In this document: piece by piece, positions 21,230 through 30,209 of the stretch
Numbering within the stretch: the stretch's first letter is position 1
Layout of the letters: each line of letters begins with the position of its first letter
NCBI RefSeq assembly: GCF_000022025.1
Contig: NC_011886.1
Span: 2,707,209-2,771,208, forward strand
Reading direction: 5' to 3'
Source: Pseudarthrobacter chlorophenolicus A6
GTDB taxonomy: Bacteria; Actinomycetota; Actinomycetes; Actinomycetales; Micrococcaceae
Length of the DNA stretch: 64,000 bases
Notes under the pieces: generated by a model
Seen by the model: only the letters and a program-made list of their open reading frames with translations
Database searches by the model: none
What the model was told of the DNA's origin: nothing
Program-made: the position numbers and the translations under genes

Positions 21230-24200
21230 TCAGCGCCGGACGATAGACCTCAAGAGCCTCAATGCTACCGACAGCGACGCCATATCGTCGGTTTCGAGTG
21301 CGTTGACCTCATCGAACATGCTCTTTGCGCGGCCCAGCTGTTCGGCGTTCCGCGCTTCCCACTCCGTGAGCCGCGCCTCCGGTGAGTCGCCCGCGGCCGT
21401 GGCGTCCAGCACCGCCGTCGTAATGTCCGACACCGTGGAGTACAGGTCATCGCGAAGTGCCGCCCTCGCCAGGGCCTGCCAGCGGTCCTGACGGGGAAGG
21501 CTGCTGATCCGTTCCAGGAGGGAATCGGCGTGGAAGCGGTTGAACACCGTGTAATACGCCGCGGCGATGTCCTCGACCGGCTCTTTCCGCAGGCGGGCAA
21601 TCTTGGCGATATCCAGCAGCACGAAGCTTTCGAACAACTCGGCCCAGCGCAGGGCAAGGCCCTCCGGAAGTTCCCATTCGCGCGCGTTCTCGAGCCAGCT
21701 TCCCACCCGTTCCCTATCCTCTCCCCGCAGGTAGTCCAGCACGCGGGCACGAAGGGGATCCATGAGCGGCTTGAACTCAGCGACCACTTCATCGATGGGC
21801 TGGGAGACGGTGCCCTGGGTAAGGAGCCAGCGTACTGCGCGGTCAAGCAACCTGCGGATATCCAGGTGGACCGTGCTCCAGTGCTCCGTGGGGAACGCCG
21901 CAGGCAGGCCGTTGAGCTCCCGGACCATCACGTCCAGTTCGTAGATCTCCCGCAGCGCGACGAACGCCTTGGCCACCGCCACTTCGCTGGCGGACGTTTC
22001 TTCCATGACGCGGAAGGCAAAGGTGATGCCTCCCATGTTGATCATGTCGTTGGCCACCACCGTGGCGATGATTTCACGCCGCAGCGGATGGGTGTCCAGT
22101 TCAGCGTCGAAACGTTCACGCAGCTGCGTGGGGAAGTAATCGCGGAGGGTTTGCCGGAACCACGGATCGTCCGCGAGATCGCTTTCCCGCAGGGCTGTCG
22201 CCAGTTCAATCTTGGCGTAGGCGGCGAGGACGGAGAGCTCAGGTGACGTCAGGCCCTGGCCCTGCTGCAGCCGTTCGCGCAGGGTGTCCGTGGTGGGAAG
22301 GGCTTCGAGGTCGCGCTTCAGGTCGGCTGATTTTTCCAGCCAGTCCATGAGGCGTTCGTAGCTGGGGCTCCACTCGGCAACCCGTGTGCGGTCGTTCAGC
22401 AGCAGGATGTTCTGGTCGATGTTGTCTTCCAGGACGAGCCGTGCCACTTCGTCGGTCATCGAGGCAAGGAATTCGGCACGTTCGGCCGCGTCCAGCTTCC
22501 CGGCAGCGACCATCCGGTCAACGAAGATCTTGATGTTGACCTCATGGTCGGAGCAGTCCACGCCTGCGGAGTTGTCGATGGCATCGGTGTTCAGGATGAC
22601 ACCCTGGAGTGCCGCCTCGATTCGTCCCCGCTGCGTCATACCGAGGTTGCCGCCTTCGCCTACAACCTTGACGCGGAGGTCCCTGCCATCAACCCTGATC
22701 GAGTCATTGGCCTTATCCCCCACCGAAGCGTTGGACTCGCTGCTGGCCTTGACGTAGGTCCCGATTCCGCCGTTGTACAGAAGGTCTGCGGGGGCCAGCA
22801 GGATGGCCCTCAGGAGTTCGGGCGGGCTGAGCTCCGTGGTGTGGGTGGGAAGTCCCAGGGCGTCGCGCACCTGGGGCGACACCGGAATGGACTTGGCCTG
22901 CCGGGCGAAGACACCGCCGCCGTCGCTGATGAGGGACTTGTCGTAGTCGTCCCATGACGACCGGGGCAGTTCGAACAGGCGCCGGCGTTCGGTGAAGGAC
23001 TGCTCCTCATCCGGCGTCGGATCCAGGAAGATATGCCGGTGATCGAAGGCAGCGAGCAGCCGGATGTGCCGGGACAGCAGCATGCCGTTGCCAAACACGT
23101 CGCCGGACATATCGCCGACGCCCACCACGGTGAACGGCTGGGTCTGGGTATCCAGGTCCAGCTCGCTGAAGTGCCGTTTCACGGATTCCCACGCGCCGCG
23201 GGCCGTAATGCCCATCGCCTTGTGGTCGTAGCCAACGGAACCGCCTGAAGCGAAAGCGTCTCCCAACCAGAATCCATACTCAGCGGCCAGGCCGTTGGCA
23301 ATGTCCGAGAACGTCGCGGTCCCCTTGTCCGCTGCGACCACCAGGTACGAGTCGTCGTCGTCATGCCTGACAACGTCCGACGGCGGCACCAACTTTTCGT
23401 CCGCGCCTTCGGTAACGAGATTGTCGGTGAGGTCCAGTAGGCCCCGGATGAAGGTTTTGTAGCTTTCGACGCCTTCGGCCATCCACGCCGCCCTGTCGAC
23501 GGAGGGATCCGGCAACTGCTTTGCAAAGAAGCCGCCCTTGGCCCCGGTGGGAACGATGACTGCGTTCTTTACCGTCTGGGCCTTCACCAGGCCGAGCACC
23601 TCGGTGCGGAAGTCCTCCCGGCGGTCGGACCAGCGCAGGCCACCGCGGGCAACCTTGCCAAATCTGAGGTGCACTCCCTCAACGCGCGGAGAGTAGACCC
23701 AGATCTCGTACATGGGACGCGGGAACGGCAAACCGTCGATCCGCGCCGGATCGAGCTTGAAGCTCAGGTGCCGCTTGTCCTGGTAGAAGTTGGTCCGCAG
23801 GGTGGCCTCGATGAGGTTCACGAACGTCCGCAGGACGCGGTCGGCATCAAGTGTTGCAACTTTTTCGATGGACGCTGACAGTTCCTCGCGCACGGATTCC
23901 TGGGCCGCCTGCCGTGCATCAGTATCCAGTGACGGGTCGAACCGTGCAGCGAAAAGGGCACTGAGTCCCTTGGTCACATCGGGGTTGGCAAGGAGGGTAT
24001 CGGCCATGAACCCGAACGAATTGGTGTTGCCCATCTGGCGCATGTAGCGGGCATAGGCACGCAGCACAGTGATCTGGCGCCAGTGCAGTCCCTCCCGAAG
24101 AACCAGGCGGTCGAAAGCATCGGATTCCGCTGCGCCGGTCACAGCTGCGCTGAAGGAGTCCGCCAGGAAGCCCCCGGTTGCAACAGGGTCGACGCCGGCC

Positions 24201-26083
24201 GGGTACTTCAGTCCGAGGTCGTAGAGGAAGAAATCGCGGCGGTCCGCGGTCTCGATTTCGAAGGGCCGTTCATCGAGCACCTCGAGCCCCAGGTTGTGGA
24301 AGAACGGAAGGATTTGGCTCAGGCTCTTGGGCTCAAGCATGTACAGCTTGACCCGTGCATCTTCCTCAAGCGTGGCGCCGGCGCCTTCGGGGAGGTAGAC
24401 GTGGACGCCCGGGCGCTCCTGCCGCGCCCCCTCGGTGCGCTCGGCAGCCGCTCCGTACTTCTCGAAGCGTGCGATGTCGTCAAGGGCATCTTCCACTTCG
24501 TAGTCCACCCGGTAGCTCGCCGGGAACGCCTCAGCCCAGATTGCCGCGAGCTCCTTGGCTTCGGCCGCGTCCCCGCCGTCGCGAAGCACCTCGGCGATGC
24601 CCTCGCTCCAGGACCTGGCCGCACGGACCAGCCGCTTTTCGAGCTCTCCGCTGTCAACGTGGCTGACGTCCGCATCCTTCGGCAGGCGGATCCGGAAGAA
24701 GAGCCTGGCCAACGCCGATTCGGTCATCCTGGCTTCATAGTCAATGGACACTGCCTGGAAGGTCTCGCGGAGTTCCTGCTCTATCCGGAGCCTGACATTG
24801 GTGGTGTAGCGATCCCTCGGCAGGTAGACAACAGCCGACATGAACCGGCCGTAGATGTCCGGCCGGAGGAAGAGCCGGGTCCGGCGACGCTCCTGCAGCT
24901 TCTGGATGCCGACTGCTGTGGCGGCGAGGTCGGGGACTTCGATTTGGAAGAGCTCGTCGCGGGGGTAGGTCTCCAGGATGCCGAGCAGGTCCTTGCCGGA
25001 GTGCGAGTCCGGCGGGAAACCCGCATTACGGAGGACGGCGTCTACCTTTTCCCGGACGATGGGGACTTCGCGCACGGAGCCGGTATAGGCGCTGGTGGCA
25101 AACAGCCCGATGAAGCGCCGTTCACCATTGACGTTGCCCGCAGCGTCGAAGCTCTTGACGCCGATGTAGTCCAGGTATGCGGACCGGTGGACGGTGGAGC
25201 GGGAATTGGCCTTCGTGATGACAAGGGCACGCTTCTCCCGCGCCTTTTTGCGGCCCGTATCGGTCAGGTGCTGGATGTGCGGGGAATCGGCCGCCGCCCG
25301 GAGCAGTCCAAGGCCGCTGTCTTCCCGCAATTCGAGGACATCTTCCCCGTCCACGTTGATCAGGACGTACTCCCGATATCCGAGGAAGGTGAAGTTGCCG
25401 TCGTCGAGCCATCGCAGGAGGTCCTGTGCCTGCCGGAGTTCGGCGATCTGGGCCGGGTTGGCTACCTGGTCCAGGCTGTCGGCAATCTGCAGCGCTTTTT
25501 GGCGCATTTTCGGCCAGTCTTCGACGGCGGCGCGCACGTCCTTGAGCACGCGCTGCAGTCCTTCAAGCAGCGACGCTTTGGCCTCCTCGGAGATGCGGCC
25601 GATCTCGACGGCGATCCAGGACTCCATGTGTGAGGCGTTCTCGCCGGTGGCAATCAGGTGGGACAGGCTCGGCATGGCTGCAGTGTCACCGCTGGAAATT
25701 CCGATATGCGACGGAACCCTGTTGACCTTGACGAGGTGCCCGGATTCCCGGTTTCGCGTGGCTACGAACATGGGGTGGATGACCAGCTTGATGGCCGCAT
25801 GCTGGCGGACCAGTTCAGCGTTGACTGAATCAACCAGGAAGGGCATGTCGTCCGTAACGACGAACACGACGCTGCTGTCTTCCTCATCGGCAATAGCCAC
25901 CTTCGCCTGCCCCGGCAGCCGCTCGGATGCCACCTCGCGGTGATGGTCAGCCCGCTGCGCCAACAGCTCCTGCGGATAGCTGCGCGCGTCCTCCTCGGCG
26001 AGATGCTGGTAGTAGTCCCCCATGAAGCCTTCGAAGCCTTCAACGGAAAGGGCCTGATCCTCCACGCTGGATCCAGACGACAT
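21230..26083 (-). CDS. gdh: NAD-dependent glutamate dehydrogenase, large (about 180 kDa) type
   Basis: This 1617-residue protein oxidises glutamate to 2-oxoglutarate and ammonia with NAD+ in the cytoplasm. Its length and layout fit the GDH-180/L_180 class. Long N-terminal ACT-like regulatory modules (visible as VVTDDMPFLVDSVNAEL and FTFLGYREY) precede the catalytic core with KVARGGLRWSDRREDFRTEV, PTGAKGGFFAKQ and VVGVGDMSGDVFGNGML (NAD-binding), and a long helical C-terminal domain follows. Two TTG codons lie in frame just upstream; I chose ATG 26083, about 9 nt after GGAGG. It follows pdtaS upstream of a 28-bp gap. In mycobacteria this enzyme is held back by GarA, but no such gene is here. 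Confidence 0.95.
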   Translation of the reverse strand: MSSGSSVEDQALSVEGFEGFMGDYYQHLAEEDARSYPQELLAQRADHHREVASERLPGQAKVAIADEEDSSVVFVVTDDMPFLVDSVNAELVRQHAAIKLVIHPMFVATRNRESGHLVKVNRVPSHIGISSGDTAAMPSLSHLIATGENASHMESWIAVEIGRISEEAKASLLEGLQRVLKDVRAAVEDWPKMRQKALQIADSLDQVANPAQIAELRQAQDLLRWLDDGNFTFLGYREYVLINVDGEDVLELREDSGLGLLRAAADSPHIQHLTDTGRKKAREKRALVITKANSRSTVHRSAYLDYIGVKSFDAAGNVNGERRFIGLFATSAYTGSVREVPIVREKVDAVLRNAGFPPDSHSGKDLLGILETYPRDELFQIEVPDLAATAVGIQKLQERRRTRLFLRPDIYGRFMSAVVYLPRDRYTTNVRLRIEQELRETFQAVSIDYEARMTESALARLFFRIRLPKDADVSHVDSGELEKRLVRAARSWSEGIAEVLRDGGDAAEAKELAAIWAEAFPASYRVDYEVEDALDDIARFEKYGAAAERTEGARQERPGVHVYLPEGAGATLEEDARVKLYMLEPKSLSQILPFFHNLGLEVLDERPFEIETADRRDFFLYDLGLKYPAGVDPVATGGFLADSFSAAVTGAAESDAFDRLVLREGLHWRQITVLRAYARYMRQMGNTNSFGFMADTLLANPDVTKGLSALFAARFDPSLDTDARQAAQESVREELSASIEKVATLDADRVLRTFVNLIEATLRTNFYQDKRHLSFKLDPARIDGLPFPRPMYEIWVYSPRVEGVHLRFGKVARGGLRWSDRREDFRTEVLGLVKAQTVKNAVIVPTGAKGGFFAKQLPDPSVDRAAWMAEGVESYKTFIRGLLDLTDNLVTEGADEKLVPPSDVVRHDDDDSYLVVAADKGTATFSDIANGLAAEYGFWLGDAFASGGSVGYDHKAMGITARGAWESVKRHFSELDLDTQTQPFTVVGVGDMSGDVFGNGMLLSRHIRLLAAFDHRHIFLDPTPDEEQSFTERRRLFELPRSSWDDYDKSLISDGGGVFARQAKSIPVSPQVRDALGLPTHTTELSPPELLRAILLAPADLLYNGGIGTYVKASSESNASVGDKANDSIRVDGRDLRVKVVGEGGNLGMTQRGRIEAALQGVILNTDAIDNSAGVDCSDHEVNIKIFVDRMVAAGKLDAAERAEFLASMTDEVARLVLEDNIDQNILLLNDRTRVAEWSPSYERLMDWLEKSADLKRDLEALPTTDTLRERLQQGQGLTSPELSVLAAYAKIELATALRESDLADDPWFRQTLRDYFPTQLRERFDAELDTHPLRREIIATVVANDMINMGGITFAFRVMEETSASEVAVAKAFVALREIYELDVMVRELNGLPAAFPTEHWSTVHLDIRRLLDRAVRWLLTQGTVSQPIDEVVAEFKPLMDPLRARVLDYLRGEDRERVGSWLENAREWELPEGLALRWAELFESFVLLDIAKIARLRKEPVEDIAAAYYTVFNRFHADSLLERISSLPRQDRWQALARAALRDDLYSTVSDITTAVLDATAAGDSPEARLTEWEARNAEQLGRAKSMFDEVNALETDDMASLSVALRLLRSIVRR

Positions 26084-26140
26084 CAACAAACGCCTCCATC
26101 ACACGATATGCGCTGCACCCTTGCAGCTCTTATGGCGAGC

Positions 26141-27448
26141 CTAGTCCTTTGCCCTGCGGCCTGCTGTGGAAGAAAATACAGAGGATTTCGACTTTTGCTG
26201 GACGGGTGCACAAACGAGGGCGCGGATTGAGCGGCGAAGGTCTGACTCCGGCGACGCTTCGAGCAGCAGAGAGCCGGCGAGCAACGCGGCGTCCGCGGCA
26301 GCGATGTCATACGGCAGGAACGCGTGAAGCCCGGATCCCGGACCGTAGCGCTCCCAGGCATCCCGCAGCTGCCGTTCGGGGCCCCTGCCAACCGAGGATG
26401 ACCGCACTTTGTTCATCACCACCGTGGGGGCGGCCTGAGGAACAGCGTTCTCCAGTTCAGCAAGGCCCTTGACCAACCGCGGCACGCCCACCGGATCAGC
26501 AGCCCCTACCGCGAACACAGTGTCCGCCATCTCCAGGGCACGCAAAGTTGCTCCGTTTCGCCGCGGTGCCATGGTGTCAAAGCTCAGTTCTTCATCCGCA
26601 TCGAGGCAGAAGCCGGTGTCCACCACGATAACGTCGGCGATCTGCCGCGCCCGTTCGAGGACGATTGACAGGGCCGGTGCCCTGAGCTCCGTCCAGCGAT
26701 CTGCCCGCGTAATGCCGGTGAGCACCCTGAAGGTTCCGGCAGTGGTTGCTACCGGGGCAGCAAGCCTGCGGAGGGCGTCTGCATCCAGTGCCCCCTGGTC
26801 CGCAAGCCGGCAGGCCTGGGCCAATGCTGCCGATTCGTCGAGCAGGCCGAGGACAGCAGCCACGCTCGCCCCGTAGCTGTCAGCGTCTATGAGGAGGACC
26901 TGCTTGCCGTCGGCCGCCAGTTCAGCGGCCATGTTGGCGGCAAGGGTGGTCCGGCCAGGAGAGCCTGCGGGTCCCCATACTGCGATGATTCGTCCCGGTC
27001 CCGGCCCGCCCGGTTCGGGCACAGGCTCCGCGGCAGTGGGATGCAGGGCTGCACCGGTGTCCGCAAGGGAGCTCATTGCGCCCGTACGGCCCGGTGCCCC
27101 CGTCAGCTGCTCCACGGCATCCGCGATCCGGTCCGAAAGCTCAGCGGATTGCACGCCTGTCAGGGCGGACGCGACACCGATCTTGCGGAGCCGCGCTGCT
27201 TCTTCGGCGCTGTCGGTGAGGGCGATGATGGCCACGCCAACGGCTCCCAGCCGGTCGACCAACGAAGCCGTGAGGCCTTCGGATCCGTCTGCCACGACGG
27301 CAGCCCTGGCCAGCCCGCTTTGGCACGCTGCCAGCAGTTCGGGCAGTTCAGCGCATCTCCGGACCACTGTGACTGGCCCGTGCAGGCGTTCAAGCCCGCC
27401 CACCAGGTCCTCCCGGCTTTGCCCTACGGTGACCACCGGTATGCTCAC
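26141..27448 (-). CDS. CpaE/MinD-like P-loop ATPase with pseudo-receiver domain
   Basis: This is a 435-residue protein. The N-terminal 115 residues have the alternating strand/helix pattern of a response-regulator-like domain but no clear phosphoacceptor set. After a Pro-rich linker, a ParA/MinD-type ATPase starts with IIAVWGPAGSPGRTTLAANM (about 153-172) and LLIDADSYGASVA. The usual P-loop Lys is replaced by Arg in SPGRTT, which recurs in some actinobacterial members but may alter ATP turnover. In Flp/Tad pilus systems CpaE localises the secretion ATPase. GTG 27448 overlaps the CpaB-like gene's stop (GTGA), so they are coupled. No TadA/CpaF, TadB/C or pilin gene is visible. Confidence 0.75.
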   Translation of the reverse strand: MSIPVVTVGQSREDLVGGLERLHGPVTVVRRCAELPELLAACQSGLARAAVVADGSEGLTASLVDRLGAVGVAIIALTDSAEEAARLRKIGVASALTGVQSAELSDRIADAVEQLTGAPGRTGAMSSLADTGAALHPTAAEPVPEPGGPGPGRIIAVWGPAGSPGRTTLAANMAAELAADGKQVLLIDADSYGASVAAVLGLLDESAALAQACRLADQGALDADALRRLAAPVATTAGTFRVLTGITRADRWTELRAPALSIVLERARQIADVIVVDTGFCLDADEELSFDTMAPRRNGATLRALEMADTVFAVGAADPVGVPRLVKGLAELENAVPQAAPTVVMNKVRSSSVGRGPERQLRDAWERYGPGSGLHAFLPYDIAAADAALLAGSLLLEASPESDLRRSIRALVCAPVQQKSKSSVFSSTAGRRAKD

Positions 27449-28086
27449 TTGGCGCCTCCGGGGTTCCACACAACGGAGATCCGGGCGTCGTTGACCTGGG
27501 CGCCCAGGATGGCCGGCATCCGGCCGTCCTCCACCAGCACCATCAGCACTGTACTTTTGGCCGACCCGAGTGTTGTTGAACCTGCTGTTACCTCGGCGAT
27601 TTCGGCACCCGGCAGCAGGAGCTTGGGTTCACTGAATCCGTTCTTGGCATCGGGCTGGGCTACCCAGACATCCACGCGGGCACCTGCGATAACCTGCTCA
27701 GGAAGGGTTCCGTCCACCGTGATGGCCACCGGCTTGCGGTCAAGGTCATCCACTTCCCCGAGGCTCGCACGCGGTACCAGCTGGTCCTTTCCGATGCGCT
27801 GCACCGCCACGACGCCTTGGGGCAACCCTGATTCGGCGGTGATGTAGTGCTGCTCCGAATCGCCGAGACGCACCTTGGCGCGGACCACGTTCTGCTCCGT
27901 CAGCGCTTCGCCCACAGCTATGCCGTCGCGGGCAGCGTAGACCTCAGTTGTTTGGTCTGCACTTCCAACCAGGAACACAACGCCCGCAACTGATGCAAAC
28001 ACCAGGAGGATCCCCACCAGCAGGCGCGGATCCTTCCACGACGGGCGCTTCAGGCGCCCTGATGCGGCGGATGTTTCTGCTGCCAT
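27445..28086 (-). CDS. CpaB-like SAF domain membrane protein
   Basis: This 213-residue protein has a short basic N-terminus, one membrane helix (about 25-45) and an extracytoplasmic SAF domain (YAARDGIAVGEALTEQNV, from about 52), as in the Flp pilus protein CpaB/RcpC. CpaB is thought to line or stabilise the pilus channel; here that remains inference, since the usual partners are missing. ATG 28086 follows GGGGGAGA on the minus strand; a possible earlier ATG at 28107 has a poor ribosome site. It overlaps the CpaE-like ATPase gene by 4 bp. A 152-bp divergent region separates it from a small helix-turn-helix gene. Confidence 0.75.
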   Translation of the reverse strand: MAAETSAASGRLKRPSWKDPRLLVGILLVFASVAGVVFLVGSADQTTEVYAARDGIAVGEALTEQNVVRAKVRLGDSEQHYITAESGLPQGVVAVQRIGKDQLVPRASLGEVDDLDRKPVAITVDGTLPEQVIAGARVDVWVAQPDAKNGFSEPKLLLPGAEIAEVTAGSTTLGSAKSTVLMVLVEDGRMPAILGAQVNDARISVVWNPGGAK

Positions 28087-28238
28087 GCCGTTTCTCCCCC
28101 TAGACATACCGGCGGGCCACTCCGTGGCCGGACACCTCATTGTTGCGGGACGGACGCCGGAACAAAAGTCAAAGCCGCAAATATGGCGGAACTGTGGATA
28201 ACGCAGCGGGTGCACCGTTCGGATGGCAAAATGGAGGC

Positions 28239-28454
28239 ATGCCCAGGTTCCTCACGCTCGCAGATGTAGCCGAGCAGCTCCAGATCAACTCTCCGGCCGC
28301 CTACGCACTTGTTCGGAGCGGAGAATTGAAGGCCATCCAGGTCGGCGGACGCGGACAATGGCGTGTGGAAGAGAAGATGCTCGAACAGTACATCGAGGAA
28401 CGCTATGCCGAAGCGAGCAGGATGATCCAGGAAGCCAAGTCGAAGTCGGTCTGA
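28239..28454 (+). CDS. Small helix-turn-helix (BldC/excisionase-like) protein
   Basis: This is a 71-residue protein: FLTLADVAEQLQINSPAAYA followed by VRSGELKAIQVGG and GQWRVEEKMLEQYI. It is a single winged helix-turn-helix of the MerR/excisionase type, the same fold as BldC and Xis. Such proteins bind DNA as head-to-tail multimers or help recombinases; no integrase is near, so a transcription role is more likely. The assigned ATG 28239 has GGAGG only one base upstream, which is unusually close. An in-frame GTG at 28194 would add 15 residues and might be the true start. It is divergent from the CpaB-like gene, so it may regulate that operon or the LysM gene. Confidence 0.75.
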   Translation: MPRFLTLADVAEQLQINSPAAYALVRSGELKAIQVGGRGQWRVEEKMLEQYIEERYAEASRMIQEAKSKSV

Positions 28455-28499
28455 GCGGGATCGTGCTTCGTAGCCTCCGGCCGTGCCGACACGCGGCGG

Positions 28500-29069
28500 C
28501 TACATCCCTGTCTGCCTCCTGGACCTGATGGCCGCCAGCGCGGCGAACGGCACGGTTGAAACGTCCCCCACATGCCGGCTCCTCCGCGCTTCACCGGGAG
28601 TCACCGCCGCCACGTCCACGTAGTCCTTACCCACGCGGTCGATCACGCCCTCCAACCTCGTGATTCCCGTGCTGCCACAGAGGCTGATAGCGAGCTCAGC
28701 CCTGTCCCGGGCGAGGGCCCGGAGCGAGTGTGCCAACCCCAGTGCGCGCCGCACGGCCGACACTTCCGTTCTTGCTTGCCTGCCCATGCCCACGTAGCGG
28801 GCAACCGCCGGATATGGAATCAGGACCTGGAACCGGTCCTCGTCAATAACCAGCGCCTCGGCACCGGCGTGGGCGAGCCGCCCATGGACCGACTCTCCGC
28901 TGAGGAGGTGGACTCCGAGCGTGCAACCAAGTACGCCGCGGAGCCGGTCGGACAATTCGATGGCCACCAGTTCGGCCCTGGCCCTCTCGCCGATCTCGGC
29001 CTCCAGCGAAAGCCGGTCCGATTCCACAAGCTGGCTTTCCAGGTCATTGAAGAGTGCATCCCAGCGCAT
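28500..29069 (-). CDS. Conserved hypothetical protein, about 189 residues
   Basis: I do not recognise this protein. It begins with RWDALFNDLESQL and an amphipathic helix. A beta-rich Sm-like segment follows (VLGCTLGVHLLSGESVHGRL, then ALVIDEDRFQVLIPY), and a second similar segment comes near the end (GVIDRVGKDYVDVAA). The two halves look like a duplicated small barrel, which might bind nucleic acid or protein; that is inference. The start is placed at ATG 29069; an open frame continues to 29138 without a good site. It lies between the helix-turn-helix gene (convergent) and the LysM gene (divergent). Similar genes occur at this place in related actinobacteria, as far as I recall. Confidence 0.65.
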   Translation of the reverse strand: MRWDALFNDLESQLVESDRLSLEAEIGERARAELVAIELSDRLRGVLGCTLGVHLLSGESVHGRLAHAGAEALVIDEDRFQVLIPYPAVARYVGMGRQARTEVSAVRRALGLAHSLRALARDRAELAISLCGSTGITRLEGVIDRVGKDYVDVAAVTPGEARRSRHVGDVSTVPFAALAAIRSRRQTGM

Positions 29070-29162
29070 TCGGCCACAGTAGGTCCGCGCGCGCACGCCG
29101 TCAATTCTCCAAACTTTTTCTCTCCACCGTCTGGACATATGACTGAATGCGGGAGCAAACTA

Positions 29163-29200
29163 AATCAAGCAACATCAAACTGCATCAAACTGCATCAAAA
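29163..29200 (+). repeat. 10-bp direct repeats before the LysM gene
   Basis: CATCAAACTG occurs at 29173 and 29183, and a third copy (CATCAAAA) begins at 29193. A degenerate unit (AATCAAGCAA) precedes them. The exact 10-bp period equals one DNA turn, so the copies face the same side of the helix, as in operators bound by head-to-tail multimers. They end directly before the ribosome site. Confidence 0.7.
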
Positions 29201-29208
29201 GGAGAGTA

Positions 29209-30153
29209 ATGATGAAGCGTGACTCCCACGGAGCCAGATACGACGCCCTGATAGCGTCGGCGTTGTTGGTTCTGGGAGCTCTGCTCGTCTTCATTGGATT
29301 TGGACTTGTCCAGCAGTGGGAGGTGGCATCGGACAGGCACCAGAGCACGTCCGCCGAGGACATTCTGGGGGCCGTAGCACTGATTTCGGGCTCGATACTG
29401 ATCGCCTGGTGGTTCCTGTCCCTTCTTGCCGCCGCAGCGGGCGTGCTCCTGGAGCGACGAGGCAATGACCGTGCAGCTTCGCTGACGCGCAGGCTCTCGC
29501 CCGCATTCATGAGGCGCCTGGTTGTCGCAGCGGTCTCACTGCAACTGGTGTCCGGGGCAGCGGCCAACGCCGAAACCCTCGCTCCGGGTCCGCAGTGGGC
29601 GCCCACACAGGAGTACGCCTCGGCTATGAAGGCAACACCTGAATCGCCGGCTGCTTCCACAGGTCCGGCAGGCCGCGCCATGGAGGACGCCACCTCCACG
29701 CCGGCTACGGCCCCGGGGGCAGGCCATCCGGAGCAGGCCTTAACGCCCGGTTTGACGCCGACATCGACGGCACGGGAAGAACTTGCGCACGCAACGCCCG
29801 AAACTGCCCCAATCACTGTGGACGCAAGCTCCGGCGCCGCGGGCCATTCGCAGCTGCAGCCTCGATGGCAGCCCCGGACCACCCCGTTGGTGGACCCAGC
29901 GATGCTGGCTCCGCCTGCCACGCGCGAAGAAGCCACAACAGGCGGGGATTCAGATCACACAACAGGAACCGTTGCAGTTCTCGCCGGCGACACCCTCTGG
30001 GACATTGTGCGGACCCAGTTGGGCAGCAACGCTTCCGACATTGACGTCGCCCTCGAGTGGCCGCGCTGGTACGAAGCCAACAAGGCTGTCATCGGCCAGA
30101 ACCCGGATGTCCTGCTCCCGGGCCAAGTCCTGCAGCCACCCTCACCGTCCTAA
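29209..30153 (+). CDS. LysM domain membrane-anchored protein
   Basis: This 314-residue protein has hydrophobic helices at about 14-36 and 48-78 and a third near 102-118. A long Ala/Pro/Thr-rich spacer (about 120-245), probably disordered and outside the membrane, follows. A C-terminal LysM domain (about 250-312; AVLAGDTLWDIVRTQLG, WYEANKAVIG, LLPGQVL) binds peptidoglycan or other GlcNAc polymers. The start is ATG 29209 behind GGAGAG and directly after a set of 10-bp repeats. The Rv3235-family gene follows after 56 bp with the same direction. It may tether or sense the cell wall near SecA; this is a guess from position. Confidence 0.8.
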   Translation: MMKRDSHGARYDALIASALLVLGALLVFIGFGLVQQWEVASDRHQSTSAEDILGAVALISGSILIAWWFLSLLAAAAGVLLERRGNDRAASLTRRLSPAFMRRLVVAAVSLQLVSGAAANAETLAPGPQWAPTQEYASAMKATPESPAASTGPAGRAMEDATSTPATAPGAGHPEQALTPGLTPTSTAREELAHATPETAPITVDASSGAAGHSQLQPRWQPRTTPLVDPAMLAPPATREEATTGGDSDHTTGTVAVLAGDTLWDIVRTQLGSNASDIDVALEWPRWYEANKAVIGQNPDVLLPGQVLQPPSPS

Positions 30154-30209
30154 GCACCCGCAACCATGCCGGCCGAGTCCCGGCACAGCACTTACGAAAG
30201 GGGAAAGCC

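Noticed and set aside
24083..25633. A 516-codon plus-strand open frame opposite gdh
   Set aside because: Same GC-driven shadow; composition is Val/Gly/Arg-rich without motifs, and gdh is continuous through it.
28239..28454. Excisionase/prophage remnant for the small helix-turn-helix gene
   Set aside because: No integrase, att-like repeats or other phage genes are near; a BldC-like regulator fits better.
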